The notes: a model not told the origin generated them from the letters alone. 64,000 nt of DNA from CBDFGS01 sp965247255 (GCA_965247255.1 CBDFGS010000011.1:372001-436000); one strand, 5' to 3'; shown: positions 43,622 to 53,100, counted from the stretch's first letter. Numbers and translations: made by a program.

Positions 43622-46245
43622 CAGCGCTCCACCGGCCCGTCGTGGTCGTAGGCGATGTTCCGAATCTGGTCCTGGATCGCCTCGCCCAGCTCCTGGGCGA
43701 TCCCCTTGGCGTCCGTCGCCTGGGTCTGGATCACAATGGGCTCTGTGATGTTCACGGTGACCGATCTATTGTCCACCGAGGACCTGTACATCTGACCGTA
43801 GTAGTGCGGCGCTTGCGGCAGAGCGGCGGGACCGAGTTGGAACCCTTCAAGCATCTGAGCGATGACCCTGGACGCCCCTACTGGCAGCACCATCTCCCCG
43901 CCGTGGACCGTGGCCAGTAACGGCCTGCCCAGCGGTCCGGGGACGATGCCTCCTTTGGCAAAAACCGCCTTGCCCACCTTGCCTGCAATTCCCGTGAATA
44001 CCTCAAGTGCAGCCCCAAGACCTGGTATGTCCCTTATAGCATCCGCCACCATTCCGGGGATGTCCTTGAGGATGCCCAACACCCTGCCGGGCAGCTCGCG
44101 CACAAAGTCGATGATCGCCTGTATCCCATCTATCACTGGGCCGAAGATGGGCGACTCCCTGAGCCAGTCCCACACTTCCCGGAACGCACCGAGTATCTGG
44201 TCTCGGAACTTCCATACCAGCGCCCCGACGATACCGAAGGGTCCCAGAAGTATGCCCACCAGCAACGGCCAGTTGCCCTTTGCCCAGTTCCAGACGGCTT
44301 TAATCGTCGAGATCACTTTACCTACTGTATCCCTAAGCCACGTGAACACGTTGATAAGAGTTCTGATTATCATTATCCAGAGCTTGAAGTAGCCAATAAT
44401 CAGCTTGATGGGCAAGAGCAATAACGTGCCGATAATCTTCCCGGTAGTCCGCCCTGCATCCCCAGCCTGTTTGACGCTCCTGGATGTCTTATCTACAGGG
44501 TCAAGCAGTTTCGTGAACCACCCAACTACCTTGCCGATTATGTCTCCTACCCAACCAAATGCGTCGCCAATGGCGGACAGGACTGGCTGCAATGGCTCTA
44601 GCGCAGCGATTACTTCACCGAACGCCTCCTTTATGGGTTGCAGCGCTTCCTGAAGGCCCTTCCACAGCCCAATAAAGAACGCCTTTATTGGCTCCCAGTA
44701 CTTGCGGACGATGACTGCTGCGGCCACAATTGCGAGTACAACTGCTGCAATCGCCGCGCCGACAGGGTTGGCGACCAATCCCCACATCGCAAGTCCGACA
44801 GCCCGTAGACCCGCTACCATACCGGCGACGGGAGCTCGCGCGAACTTCAACATCGACGTCGCGAATCCACGGAGGGCAGAATTTGCCCACCAAGTCTGTA
44901 CCGACAGCAGGCCCATCTGGATGCGAGTCAGAATCAGCGCGTTGCGCCACAGCCATACGACGCCTCTAGCCGCCTTCACCAATAACACAAAGCCACTCAG
45001 GGCGAATGTTGTGACTTTGAGCGCCGCTGCAACGACGAGCATTGCAGCTAGCGCCATGACGAATGCGCTAATCAGTTGGAGGAATCCCTTGTTGACGAGC
45101 TCATTCTCTTCGTTCGTCTTCGTCAGCCAGCCGATAAGGGCACTGACTGCGTTAGTGAAGCTCTGGATTCCTGCTAAAGTACCGAACTCGGCCAGCCGGT
45201 TCAGCAAAGTGTCAATCTGAGCCATCATCTCTTTGATGCCGCCACTCGCTCCGCTGATGATTATCTCCTGCTGCCGTTCGACCTCGCCGCCCGCTTGTTC
45301 GAGATGATCTAACAGTTCTCTAATTGCCTCGGGGTTCTGGACAGCGTAGGAAATCGATGCCGAGTAAGTGTCGCCTGCCAGAGTGCTTAATAGCGCGGTC
45401 AGTTGAGATGACGTGAGATTGGCTTTGTTAATAAGCTCCAGGAGCCGAACGAAGCCGTCTGCCGTCCCGTCCATAGCGGCATTTACATCTTCCATGCTTA
45501 TCCCGACACCCTGGAAGGCATCTGTGACGGTTTGGCCTCCTTCTCCAATGTCTTCCTCCGCCTTTGCTAGGCGTGCCCACATTGCTGCTAAGCCTGGGGA
45601 AATCGATTGCACCTCCCGCCCCGCTCCTGCTATGCCCCCTAGGGTAGCTATATAGGTCTGGAAATCGAGCCCAGCGTCAGCAGCCGATTGTCCAGAGAAT
45701 TGCAGAGACTCGCCAAAATCCATAAACGCTCCGGCGGAATTGTTCGCAGCCTTGAGCATGACGTCTAGATTACCCGCAACGTCCCCTCCGAAGACGTTCT
45801 GGATAATGCGAGCGTACCGGGCAGCCTGTTCGGGTGCGAGCCCGGTGGCGACCGCCGCGCCTGCTATCGCCGGCGTGTCTCGGATGATTTCCTGGAATGT
45901 GGCTCCTAGTTTCCCGTATGCCTGTTGAGCATTCACAATGTCCGCCGTATTCAGCGGTAATCGGGAACCCACTCTCAGCGCCTCTTCTCTGAGAGTCCTC
46001 ATTTGGTCTTCAGTCAAGCCGAGGGCCGCGCGAGTGCGAAGTAGAGCCTCCTCGGTGTTTAGTCCAGCCTTTCCGATGAGTCCCAAGGCGGCTGCGCCAA
46101 CGGTGCCAGCAACTGCGAACGGCCTCACTACGTCGTTGATACGCTTATTGAGGTTCTTTACGCCCTGCTCAAGCCTGTCAAGTTCACGCCGGTCGCCCTT
46201 GAACACAAACTCCGTGATGAGAGTATCTATGACCGTAGTCGGCAT
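43621..46245 (-). CDS. Tail tape measure protein
   Basis: This 874-residue protein sets tail length. The N-terminal region is the TP901-type core (NKRINDVVRPFAVAGTVGAA, then RTRAALGLTEDQMRTLREEA and LPLNTADIVNAQQAYGKLG). The centre has several hydrophobic segments (for example around AAVVLAIVAAAVIV and LLVGILLGPFGIVGALVW) for membrane insertion, and the C-terminus has a FAKGGIVPGPLGRP motif seen at tape measure ends. At about 1.5 angstrom per residue the tail would be roughly 130 nm. The frame is intact. Confidence 0.88.
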   Translation of the reverse strand: MPTTVIDTLITEFVFKGDRRELDRLEQGVKNLNKRINDVVRPFAVAGTVGAAALGLIGKAGLNTEEALLRTRAALGLTEDQMRTLREEALRVGSRLPLNTADIVNAQQAYGKLGATFQEIIRDTPAIAGAAVATGLAPEQAARYARIIQNVFGGDVAGNLDVMLKAANNSAGAFMDFGESLQFSGQSAADAGLDFQTYIATLGGIAGAGREVQSISPGLAAMWARLAKAEEDIGEGGQTVTDAFQGVGISMEDVNAAMDGTADGFVRLLELINKANLTSSQLTALLSTLAGDTYSASISYAVQNPEAIRELLDHLEQAGGEVERQQEIIISGASGGIKEMMAQIDTLLNRLAEFGTLAGIQSFTNAVSALIGWLTKTNEENELVNKGFLQLISAFVMALAAMLVVAAALKVTTFALSGFVLLVKAARGVVWLWRNALILTRIQMGLLSVQTWWANSALRGFATSMLKFARAPVAGMVAGLRAVGLAMWGLVANPVGAAIAAVVLAIVAAAVIVRKYWEPIKAFFIGLWKGLQEALQPIKEAFGEVIAALEPLQPVLSAIGDAFGWVGDIIGKVVGWFTKLLDPVDKTSRSVKQAGDAGRTTGKIIGTLLLLPIKLIIGYFKLWIMIIRTLINVFTWLRDTVGKVISTIKAVWNWAKGNWPLLVGILLGPFGIVGALVWKFRDQILGAFREVWDWLRESPIFGPVIDGIQAIIDFVRELPGRVLGILKDIPGMVADAIRDIPGLGAALEVFTGIAGKVGKAVFAKGGIVPGPLGRPLLATVHGGEMVLPVGASRVIAQMLEGFQLGPAALPQAPHYYGQMYRSSVDNRSVTVNITEPIVIQTQATDAKGIAQELGEAIQDQIRNIAYDHDGPVER

Positions 46246-46249
46246 GTCG

Positions 46250-46648
46250 TCACCTCTGTAGGTTGCCGATTATCTGTATCTGTTCTTCGCCCGGTAGGAA
46301 GAACGCCCGGCCCCATGCCACGTCCTTGGTATCCATCCCAGGCAGGTAAAACCAGACTCCGACGGTGGAAAGCTGGGGATACCATTGTTCACACTGTGGT
46401 CTGCTGGTGTCACGACAGACGTTGATGTGCCGCCTCTTTACGTCCTTCCCGATGGCGCGCAGCGTATCCTCGGTGACTGGTTTGTTCAACTGGACCCGGT
46501 AGTTGCCTCCGCCGAGGTCGTCTGGTTCCATGCCTCCTACCAAGCCCCCAACAATCGACCATTCCATGTCGTCAGGGATACCGCCTTCCCCACACGCGGC
46601 CACAAGCCCCAGCGTGATGAGCGCAACGAATAGCAGAACGAATCTCAT
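46250..46648 (-). CDS. Lipoprotein encoded within the tail operon
   Basis: This 132-residue protein has a lipoprotein signal (LLFVALITLGLVAAC, lipobox cysteine at residue 19). The mature part has no recognised domain but holds two cysteines (CRDTSRPQCEQW). A lipoprotein among tail genes suggests a lysogenic-conversion or superinfection-exclusion function; this is inference. The end of the frame is five bases from the tape measure start. Confidence 0.6.
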   Translation of the reverse strand: MRFVLLFVALITLGLVAACGEGGIPDDMEWSIVGGLVGGMEPDDLGGGNYRVQLNKPVTEDTLRAIGKDVKRRHINVCRDTSRPQCEQWYPQLSTVGVWFYLPGMDTKDVAWGRAFFLPGEEQIQIIGNLQR

Positions 46649-47007
46649 ACCCTTCCTCCTACGCGAACTCTTGCGGCCAGCTTGGCCAACTCCGGTGACT
46701 CTGGGTCAACGGACAGGCTCTCAATGTCCAGCGAAGACTCCACCCATTCGAGGACGTGCGCCCAGGCTTTGTACGACTCGTCGCTGATACCTTGCCTGGA
46801 CTCGACCTTCCTGATGTACCTCTGAGCAAACGAACACATGGCCGCCCCAGCGCTGAGCTGGCCTTCGATGTTGCCTTTGTCCTTGCTGAGTCGAGCCAGC
46901 ACACCGAAGTAGACCATCCCGCCCAGGTCAGCCAGCAGGTCAGTAGGGATGCCGACATCGACCTTCTGTCCGTTGAGGTCGAGCTTGGCGGTCCTCTGCT
47001 TCTTCAC
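46645..47007 (-). CDS. Phage protein of unknown function
   Basis: This 120-residue protein is mostly helical and begins MKKQRTAKLDLNGQKVDVG. A very similar 16-residue start is encoded again at 47424-47474, so this gene or its 5' end was duplicated. It overlaps the lipoprotein gene by four bases and the 138-residue gene by four. I do not recognise a family. Confidence 0.55.
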   Translation of the reverse strand: MKKQRTAKLDLNGQKVDVGIPTDLLADLGGMVYFGVLARLSKDKGNIEGQLSAGAAMCSFAQRYIRKVESRQGISDESYKAWAHVLEWVESSLDIESLSVDPESPELAKLAARVRVGGRV

Positions 47008-47420
47008 GGCACTTCATTGAAGAATATTGGACCGAGGACTCTCTGGCTCAGTTCCCAGACCTTGTACCGGGTGCCGTCAATGGACAAGAAGCAGGAACGG
47101 GTCTGGTCTACCCACTCTAGGCGAGCCAGGAAATTTCCGGTTTCTGCCGTGACACGAATGCTCGCTTGCGATTGCGAGAAGTTGGCGACGGGTTGGGTGG
47201 GGCCAGCGGGTTTGCCTTCGCGCGATCGATACACACGCAGAAGCGGCATTGTGCCTTCGTCGTTCCGCTCCACCGAATACGTGAAACCACCGCCCAGGTC
47301 AGGCGGTAGCTTGTTCGCTTCAGCTACATCTCGCTCTACAACCTGGCACAGCGCGTCGTAGAGCAGATCTATCTTGCACTCCGTACGCTCGGCTACCCAA
47401 TTGGGCGGATGATTCAGCAT
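47004..47420 (-). CDS. Phage protein of unknown function
   Basis: This 138-residue protein has mixed helices and strands: an N-terminal helical part (KIDLLYDALCQVVERDVAEA) and beta-rich middle (FTYSVERNDEGTMPLLRVYRS). It has no recognised domain. It lies between the HigBA insertion and the tape measure gene in the minus-strand operon and overlaps the next gene. Confidence 0.55.
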   Translation of the reverse strand: MLNHPPNWVAERTECKIDLLYDALCQVVERDVAEANKLPPDLGGGFTYSVERNDEGTMPLLRVYRSREGKPAGPTQPVANFSQSQASIRVTAETGNFLARLEWVDQTRSCFLSIDGTRYKVWELSQRVLGPIFFNEVP

Positions 47421-47423
47421 TCG

Positions 47424-47474
47424 TTATACCTCCTGTCCTTTTAGGTCGAGCTTGGCGGTCTTCTGCTTGGTCAT
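47424..47474 (-). pseudogene. 16-codon duplicate of the 46645 gene start
   Basis: A short frame MTKQKTAKLDLKGQEV, with AGGAGG upstream, ends after 16 codons. It copies the first 16 residues of the gene at 46645-47007 with changes. It is a truncated duplicate next to the HigBA insertion point. Confidence 0.55.
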
Positions 47475-47509
47475 GGTGCGCCTCCTAAGATTTGTTGAGA
47501 CCTTCTTCC

Positions 47510-47538
47510 TTGACAGAATGTAAACCACAGTATACAAT
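47510..47538 (+). promoter_or_regulatory. Promoter of the HigBA-like module
   Basis: TTGACA at 47510-47515 and TACAAT at 47533-47538 have an exact 17-base spacer and sit just before the toxin ATG 47545. It is on the strand opposite to the late operon, so the module can be expressed in the lysogen. Confidence 0.75.
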
Positions 47539-47544
47539 AAGGTC

Positions 47545-47838
47545 ATGCTCACGATAGTCCAGACCGCCACCTTCAGGGCCTGGCTCAACGGCCTCAGAGA
47601 CAGGCGGGTCGCTGGTCGCATCCGCGCCCGGATGCGCCGAATGGCTGGTGGCAATTTGGGCGACGTGAAGCCGGTCGGAAGCGGCGTGTTCGAGGCCAGA
47701 ATTTTCCACAGGCCGGGGTATCGCCTCTACTTTATCCGCGAGGGCAACGCGGTGATCGTCCTTCTGTGTGGTGGCGACAAGGGCAATCAAGACCGGGACA
47801 TTGAGCGTGCTATTGAGATGGCGAAAGAGAGGGAATAG
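47545..47838 (+). CDS. higB: Type II toxin, RelE/HigB (Gp49-like)
   Basis: This 97-residue protein has the RelE/HigB fold signature: F-x-x-W-L-x-x-L-R-D-R near the N-terminus (FRAWLNGLRDRRVAGRIR), then GVFEARIFHRPGYRLYFI and a C-terminal strand VIVLLCGGDKGNQDRDIERA. Such toxins cleave mRNA on the ribosome. The gene has its own promoter and is followed by the antitoxin after three bases. Toxin-first order fits the HigBA class. It interrupts the minus-strand tail genes. Confidence 0.82.
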   Translation: MLTIVQTATFRAWLNGLRDRRVAGRIRARMRRMAGGNLGDVKPVGSGVFEARIFHRPGYRLYFIREGNAVIVLLCGGDKGNQDRDIERAIEMAKERE

Positions 47839-47841
47839 ACG

Positions 47842-48168
47842 ATGGCAAAGGGAGATAGGATTTGGGACCCTGCGGAGGACATCCAGAATGAAGAAGACGC
47901 GCGCTACTATCTGGAAGGCTGCATTGAGGAAGACCCTGGGGATGGCAGTCTCATTCGGGCGGCATTGAGCGATATTGCTCGTGCTCAGAACATGACCCAT
48001 CTGGCCAAGGCAGCGGGCATTACTCGGATGGGCCTGTATAAGGCGTTGTCCCCAGACGGAAATCCCTCCTTCTCCACGGTGCTTCGCATCGCGCGCGCGA
48101 TGGGCGTTGACTGGAGATTCCCCATGGAGGAACTCCCAACTAGCGAGCACGCTCGTACCTCCTCCTAA
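47842..48168 (+). CDS. higA: HigA-type antitoxin (HTH addiction-module antidote)
   Basis: This 108-residue protein has an N-terminal region (DEARYYL-type, here NEEDARYYLEGCIEEDPGDG) typical of addiction-module antidote proteins and an HTH (MTHLAKAAGITRMGLYKALS). It should neutralise the upstream toxin and repress the shared promoter. Its 3' end overlaps, on the other strand, the truncated phage gene beginning at 48258. It starts three bases after the toxin stop. Confidence 0.82.
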   Translation: MAKGDRIWDPAEDIQNEEDARYYLEGCIEEDPGDGSLIRAALSDIARAQNMTHLAKAAGITRMGLYKALSPDGNPSFSTVLRIARAMGVDWRFPMEELPTSEHARTSS

Positions 48169-48258
48169 CAACGCTCTCTGCGTCGCTATGAGTCGTTCGT
48201 TCTCTTCGTACTCGACGACGAGGGAGCCTATCGCCGCGTTTCGCTCTTCCTCAGTCAT
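48140..48258 (-). pseudogene. Phage gene start truncated by the HigBA insertion
   Basis: ATG 48258 has GGGGAG upstream and gives MTEEERNAAIGSLVVEYEEN, followed by about 15 more plausible residues, before the frame runs into the antisense of the antitoxin gene. The sequence looks genuinely coding up to there. The simplest reading is that the toxin-antitoxin module replaced the remainder of this gene. Confidence 0.5.
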
Positions 48259-48279
48259 TCCAAACACTCCCCATTCCTG

Positions 48280-48561
48280 TTAGCCCTCCGCCTCCACAGC
48301 AGCGCCGTCCAGCTCGAACCGGAGACTGATCTTAGGGTCTGGTTGATCGGTCAGGTTCCGCATCATGAGAAGCAGTTCGTCGAGTTCCGTCCTGCGACTA
48401 TCGCGTTCGTCCCACGAGTCGAGGCACAAAGGGCAAGATGTGGGCAGCCGCCAATGGCGTCCATCGAATCGCTGCACGACCTCCCCCTGGCACTTGGAAC
48501 ACTGGAACCGGACACGCACCAGGTCCTCCAGGCTAAACACGATACGGGTTTCCTTGGTCAT
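48280..48561 (-). CDS. Small zinc-ribbon phage protein
   Basis: This 93-residue protein has two CxxC pairs, FQCSKCQGE and TSCPLCLDS, making one zinc ribbon, followed by a helix-rich tail. ATG 48561 (AGGAGG eight bases upstream) is preferred to a longer frame. It stands between the second tube-like gene and the HigBA insertion. The function is unknown; zinc-ribbon proteins in late operons may aid assembly. Confidence 0.6.
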   Translation of the reverse strand: MTKETRIVFSLEDLVRVRFQCSKCQGEVVQRFDGRHWRLPTSCPLCLDSWDERDSRRTELDELLLMMRNLTDQPDPKISLRFELDGAAVEAEG

Positions 48562-48592
48562 GGCTCCTCCTAGCTTAGCATTCTCGGCGTAG

Positions 48593-48991
48593 CTAGATGA
48601 CCTCGTAGTACAGTCTCTCAAACTCGAATGTGAACGTCTTTTCAGCCGTCTCGTCCATGAGCGTTCCCATTGGCGCGCTGGTCATAACGCCGTGCATGAG
48701 CCTCAGAACCGATCCATGCTTGGCGTCCTTGACGCTCCCTTCCCAGTTCACGATGCCGCCGCCGGCTATCACCTTCATCTGCTGCTTCAAGAGCGACAGC
48801 GATGGGGCGCCAGGTTGTAGCATGATGGAAACGGTCCCGCCATGCTTGCCGGTGGCAGAAGCCGCCATATCCTCGGTGGCTCCCCTGCGGACAGTGGCAA
48901 GCTCAACAGTATCGGGAATGTCGAGTGCGCTGAGTCCCAGCACTACGTGACCGTTTAGGGTAACGGTCAGGGTTTCTGCCGGGATTGTCAT
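48593..48991 (-). CDS. Second tail tube-like protein (DUF3277-like)
   Basis: This 132-residue protein parallels the tube protein at 49635-50150: both have a strand plus ATVRRGATEDMAASATG-like motif (here ELATVRRGATEDMAAS), GGTVSIMLQPGAPSLSLL and a final FTFEFERL strand pair. The pair suggests an ancient duplication. The ATG is three bases after the stop of the chaperone's alternative frame. It may cap or line the tube. Confidence 0.68.
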   Translation of the reverse strand: MTIPAETLTVTLNGHVVLGLSALDIPDTVELATVRRGATEDMAASATGKHGGTVSIMLQPGAPSLSLLKQQMKVIAGGGIVNWEGSVKDAKHGSVLRLMHGVMTSAPMGTLMDETAEKTFTFEFERLYYEVI

Positions 48992-48993
48992 AT

Positions 48994-49201
48994 CTACTTC
49001 TTCTCCCTGGCCTTCTTCTCCGCCTCCGCATAGGAGCGGTGTTCGTTTTCTATTCGGGCGACCAGCACCTCATGGAGCTCGAGCGCCTCATCAAGCGATA
49101 GACGCCACTTGAGGTCCAGGTATTCAGCCAGCTCGGCGTCTATGAGAGCGCCGAAGAAGGGCTTTATTCCGAGGGGGCGGACGGGCTCGAAACCAGGGGG
49201 G
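48994..49201 (-). CDS. -1 frame extension of the tail chaperone
   Basis: This frame of about 67 codons reads PGFEPVRPLGIKPFFGALID, then AELAEYLDLKWRLSLDEAL and a charged helix ending AEKKAREKK, and stops at 48996-48994. It has no ATG, GTG or TTG start near its beginning. It overlaps the end of the chaperone gene in the -1 frame, entering at a run of six C (plus-strand G 49196-49201). This is the usual layout of phage tail chaperones that make a long product by programmed frameshifting. Confidence 0.65.
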
Positions 49202-49634
49202 CGTCTCTCAACCTGGAGACGAGGGCGTCTAAGGACGGCGTAAAATTTACGGCTGCACTCCGCGCCAGCACTTCGTAGATCGCGATGGGCTCCAGGCCGT
49301 CGAAGGCCATCTCCTCGGCTCCCGCAAGCTGCTGTGGCGCAGGGACCCGGCTGTTGGAGAAGCTCACCTTCTCGAACAGTGCCGACCGTACCTTCCGCAC
49401 AAACGCAGGGTCCAGCGACAGCACGATCTTGAGGAACGCTGCTATCGACCTGTCGTCCTCCTTCAACACTTCTGTGGGCAAGGACAGAGCCTGGGACTTG
49501 CCCAGCTCGTGCCTGATCGCTTCCAGGAGGTCGAAGGCTGCCATAGCCGGCAGCTTGGACACAGCGAATCGTGTCCCGCCGATCTCAAACTCGGTCTTTG
49601 TTAGGTCGCCGCCTATTCCGTTAAGCGTTACCAT
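49164..49634 (-). CDS. Tail assembly chaperone (short product)
   Basis: This 156-residue protein starts VTLNGIGGDLTKTEFEIGG and has AAFDLLEAIRHELG, the pattern of phage tail chaperones that prepare the tape measure and tube. Its end (RDAPLVSSPSAPSE) loses family character after a CCCCCC run, where a -1 shift would give a longer product. It is read between the tube and the second tube-like gene. The start lies one base before the upstream stop. Confidence 0.75.
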   Translation of the reverse strand: MVTLNGIGGDLTKTEFEIGGTRFAVSKLPAMAAFDLLEAIRHELGKSQALSLPTEVLKEDDRSIAAFLKIVLSLDPAFVRKVRSALFEKVSFSNSRVPAPQQLAGAEEMAFDGLEPIAIYEVLARSAAVNFTPSLDALVSRLRDAPLVSSPSAPSE

Positions 49635-50123
49635 CTAGTTTCCCCCTTCCGGTCCTGCCACTGTGGGCAAGTCTGCGAAATTCACGTTGGTGAAGTTGGG
49701 GATGATCTGCTCGAACTCCCACATGAAGGTGAGGTTGCCCGCTTCACCCTTGCCCATCGTGTACCACAAAGGGCCAGAGACGAGGACGCCCCGACTGAGC
49801 GCAACACTAGCTTTGGTCCTGCTGTGTATTACGCTACCGTCCCAGATCACTTCGGCCTTATCCACCAGAATCCGCGTCACCTGTTTCATAAAGAACGGCA
49901 CCGAGGGGGAGTTGGGCATCAGCTTGAGCGACACCGGGCCGCCCCTATCCCCTGTGCTGAATGCCGCCATGACTCCAGTCGCGCCACGCCGAACGCTGGC
50001 GAACTCGAATGCGTCCGGCAGTGTGAGGGCGTCCGTGTCCTCAGACCAGCCGCTTATGGTGTGCTCACCCTCCACGGTGTGGCCGTTGAGCAGAACCGTT
50101 ACGTCTTGCAACGAAAAAAGCAT
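49635..50123 (-). CDS. Tail tube protein (DUF3277-like)
   Basis: This 162-residue protein is the likely inner tube of the contractile tail. The start ATG 50123 (GAGGAAG about nine bases upstream) is preferred to a longer in-frame start. Motifs include LNGHTVEGEHTISGWSEDTD, FEFASVRRGATGVMAAFSTG, GGPVSLKLMPNSPSVPFFMK and a final aromatic strand (LTFMWEFEQIIPNF). A diverged second copy lies at 48593-48991. It follows the sheath gene, as in other myophages. Confidence 0.75.
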   Translation of the reverse strand: MLFSLQDVTVLLNGHTVEGEHTISGWSEDTDALTLPDAFEFASVRRGATGVMAAFSTGDRGGPVSLKLMPNSPSVPFFMKQVTRILVDKAEVIWDGSVIHSRTKASVALSRGVLVSGPLWYTMGKGEAGNLTFMWEFEQIIPNFTNVNFADLPTVAGPEGGN

Positions 50124-50134
50124 TGTTCTTCCTC

Positions 50135-53100
50135 CTACCCAGTGAATACCAGTCCGATGGTTACGTGGTGCATGGCTCCGCTGCCCTTCAACCATACCCG
50201 GATCGTCGGGCTCCTGCGGGCGTCGCGGTCTATCTGTAGCTGATCTGCGATGGAGCCTATTACCACCAGATACCCCGTTGGCAGGAAGCCCTCGAAGGCC
50301 GGGTTGTTCGAGGCCAGCCGTATGTTGTTGGCGACCGCTTCGGATACTCGGCCCGGAGCGATGCCGCCGTTCCTGCGGCCCGCCTCACACACCCGCTCGA
50401 TGGCTGCCTCTATGCTGGCCAGTCCCTCGGCTGTCTGCGGCACCCTCGTGGGGTGTTGCCTGAGCAGGGTGTACACCTCGCTCTGCATAGCCTTGGTGAT
50501 CCAGTCCAGCCAATACCGAACGTCGATCCAGTCCCCGGCTTGCGTCCAGCCCTCGGCGAAGATGGCATCCGGGCCGAAGCGGGTATAGTACCCGACCCAC
50601 TTCCGGTCCAATTCCTCCTTATGGGCGGTCGTCACGATGTCTGGGCTGGTCCCCGGCAGGCTCTTGAACTTGGGCGTGATCAGCGTGTTCTGACCATCGA
50701 AGTTCACGCTGGAGAGCCTCCCGGCCAGCGATAGGGCCTTGCCGTCCCTGGTTCTAGACCAGACCAGGAAGGTCCTCTGCTGCTCCAGCGCAGATAGCTG
50801 CGCCGCCAGGCTGGTGGACTCGTTAGGCGTCAGGACACCCTCGTCCACCACATCCAACGCCAGCATGTGGGCCTTGGCCTGAACCCACCGCGACAGGGAG
50901 AGCAGGTCTGCACCCGTCGTGATGCTCGAGTCCACCGTAACGAAGTACCAGCCATCGCCCAGCCCGCTGATGGCGTCCATCGCGTCCTCGATGGTCTCCG
51001 ATGCTTGGCCCTGGGCGATGCCGCCTCCCGATGTGCTATCCAATCCAAGAGCGGAAGCTGGCTCCTGGGCATCGTCCGCCATGAAGCCGGTGATGGCATA
51101 GGGGTCACCGCTTGTCGAATCGAAACCGAGCCGCACCCGGAAGAATCCGACGGGGTCGAACTCAACCGTTGCGCTCCGCAGGTCCGCTCTTGCCGCCGCT
51201 CTCACCGCTCTGAGGGCCGTCTGGAGCGTGCTGGCCACGTCGTCGTAAGAGTCAGCGCCGGTGAAGTCTACAGGGATGGAGGAGCCATGCCAGGTGAGGG
51301 AGCCTGCTCCTATACCGCCCACTCCGGCGGTGATATCTACCGTACCCAGGCCCAACTCGTCGGCATGCTCTCCGGTGAAGGGGCCGCTCACCTCAGTGGC
51401 GGACCCGTCTAAGCCAAGAGGAAGGGTGAGGACGAACTGCGAGCCGTCGTGCTCCACCTCTACTGCATCAAGGGTGGCGACGGAGCTTTCCCGCAGAGCG
51501 TTCTGGACCACAGCAACCACATCGTCGTATCCCGCCACGGAGCTGAAGTCCAGACCAGTAAGGCTTGCACCGTGGAACGTCACGCTGCCGGCGGTGATAG
51601 TGTCTATGCCGTCTTCAATCGTGACCGTATCCAGGCCCACCTCGTCAGCGGTTGCCCCGGTGAAGGCCGCGGTGACCGCCGTGGCCGAGCCATCGGCCGC
51701 CAGCGGGATTGTGACGACGAAGGCCGAGGCGTCGCTGTCGTAGGCGACCTCGACGGCATCAAGCGTCGTGCCCGTGGCCCCACGCAGCGCCGTCTGGAGC
51801 ACGGAGGCCACGTCGTCGTAGTCCGTGACGGCGGAGAAGTCCAGACTGGAGAAGGTCTCATCCAGGAGCGTAACGCTCCCGGACTGTATGGCGCTTACGC
51901 CGTCCACTATGGTTGCAGTGTCGAGACCCAGCTCGGCGGACTCGCTCCCAGTAAACGCCGCGCTTACGCTGGTCGCCGCTCCGCTGCTGTCGAGGGGGAT
52001 CGTCACCACGAATGCCGCCCCGGTGCTGTCATAGTCAACCTCTACGTTGTCCAGGTCCGTAGAGCTGGTGGCCCGGAGCGCCGTCTGGAGCGTGGAGGCC
52101 ACATCGTCGAGGTCGGTCACGGCGGAGAAATCCAGGCCAGTCAATGTCTGGCTCAAAAAGGTAACGGTCCCGGACACGATGGCATCCACACCGTTGACGA
52201 TGGTTGCGGTGTCCAACCCTAGCTCATCCGCGTCGTCCCCGGTGAAGGCGGCGCTTGCGGTGGGCACAACCCCGCTGCTGTCTAGAGGCAGAGTGACGAC
52301 GAACACCGAGGCGGTGCTATCGTAGGAGACTCCCACGTTGTCCAGGTCCGTGGAGCTGGTGGCTCTGAGCGCCGTCTGGAGCACAGAGGCCACATCGCCG
52401 TAGTCCGTCACGCTGGAGAAGTCTAGGCCCGTCAATGTTTGGCTTAGGAAGGTAACGGTCCCGGACACGATGGCGTCCACTCCGTTGACGATGGTTGCCG
52501 TGTCCAGACCCAGCTCGTCGGACTCGGTTCCGGTAAACGCGGCACTTACGGTGGGTACAACCCCGCTGCTGTCTAGAGGCAGAGTCACGACGAAGGCCGA
52601 GGCGGCGCTGCCGTAGACAACCTCAACGTTGTCCAGGTCTGTGGAGCTGGTTGCCCGTAGAGCGGTCTGAAGCGTGGAGGCCACACCGTCGAGGTCGGTC
52701 ACGTCGGAGAAGTCCAGGCCCGTCACGGATTGGCTGAGGAACGTAACGCTGCCGGACACGATGGCGTCGACGCCGTTGACGATGGTTGCGGTGTCCAAGC
52801 CCAGCTCGTCGGCGTCATCGCCGGTAAACGTCGCGCTGACACTGGTTGCCGCCCCGTTGCTGGCTAGAGGCAGAGTCACGACAAACACCGAGGCGGCGCT
52901 GTCGTAGTCGACCTCTACGTTGTCCAGGTCTGTGGAGCTGGTGGCTCTGAGCGCGGTCTGAAGCGTGGAGGCCACACCGTCGAGGTCGGTCACGTCGGAG
53001 AAGTCCAGGCCCGTCACGGATTGGCTGAGGAACGTAACGCTGCCGGACACGATGGCGTCGACGCCGTTGACGATGGTTGCGGTGTCCAAGCCCAGCTCGT

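Noticed and set aside
47485..48267. Minus-strand frame of 260 codons across the toxin-antitoxin pair
   Set aside because: Only its first 35 codons look coding; the remainder is antisense of the HigBA genes.
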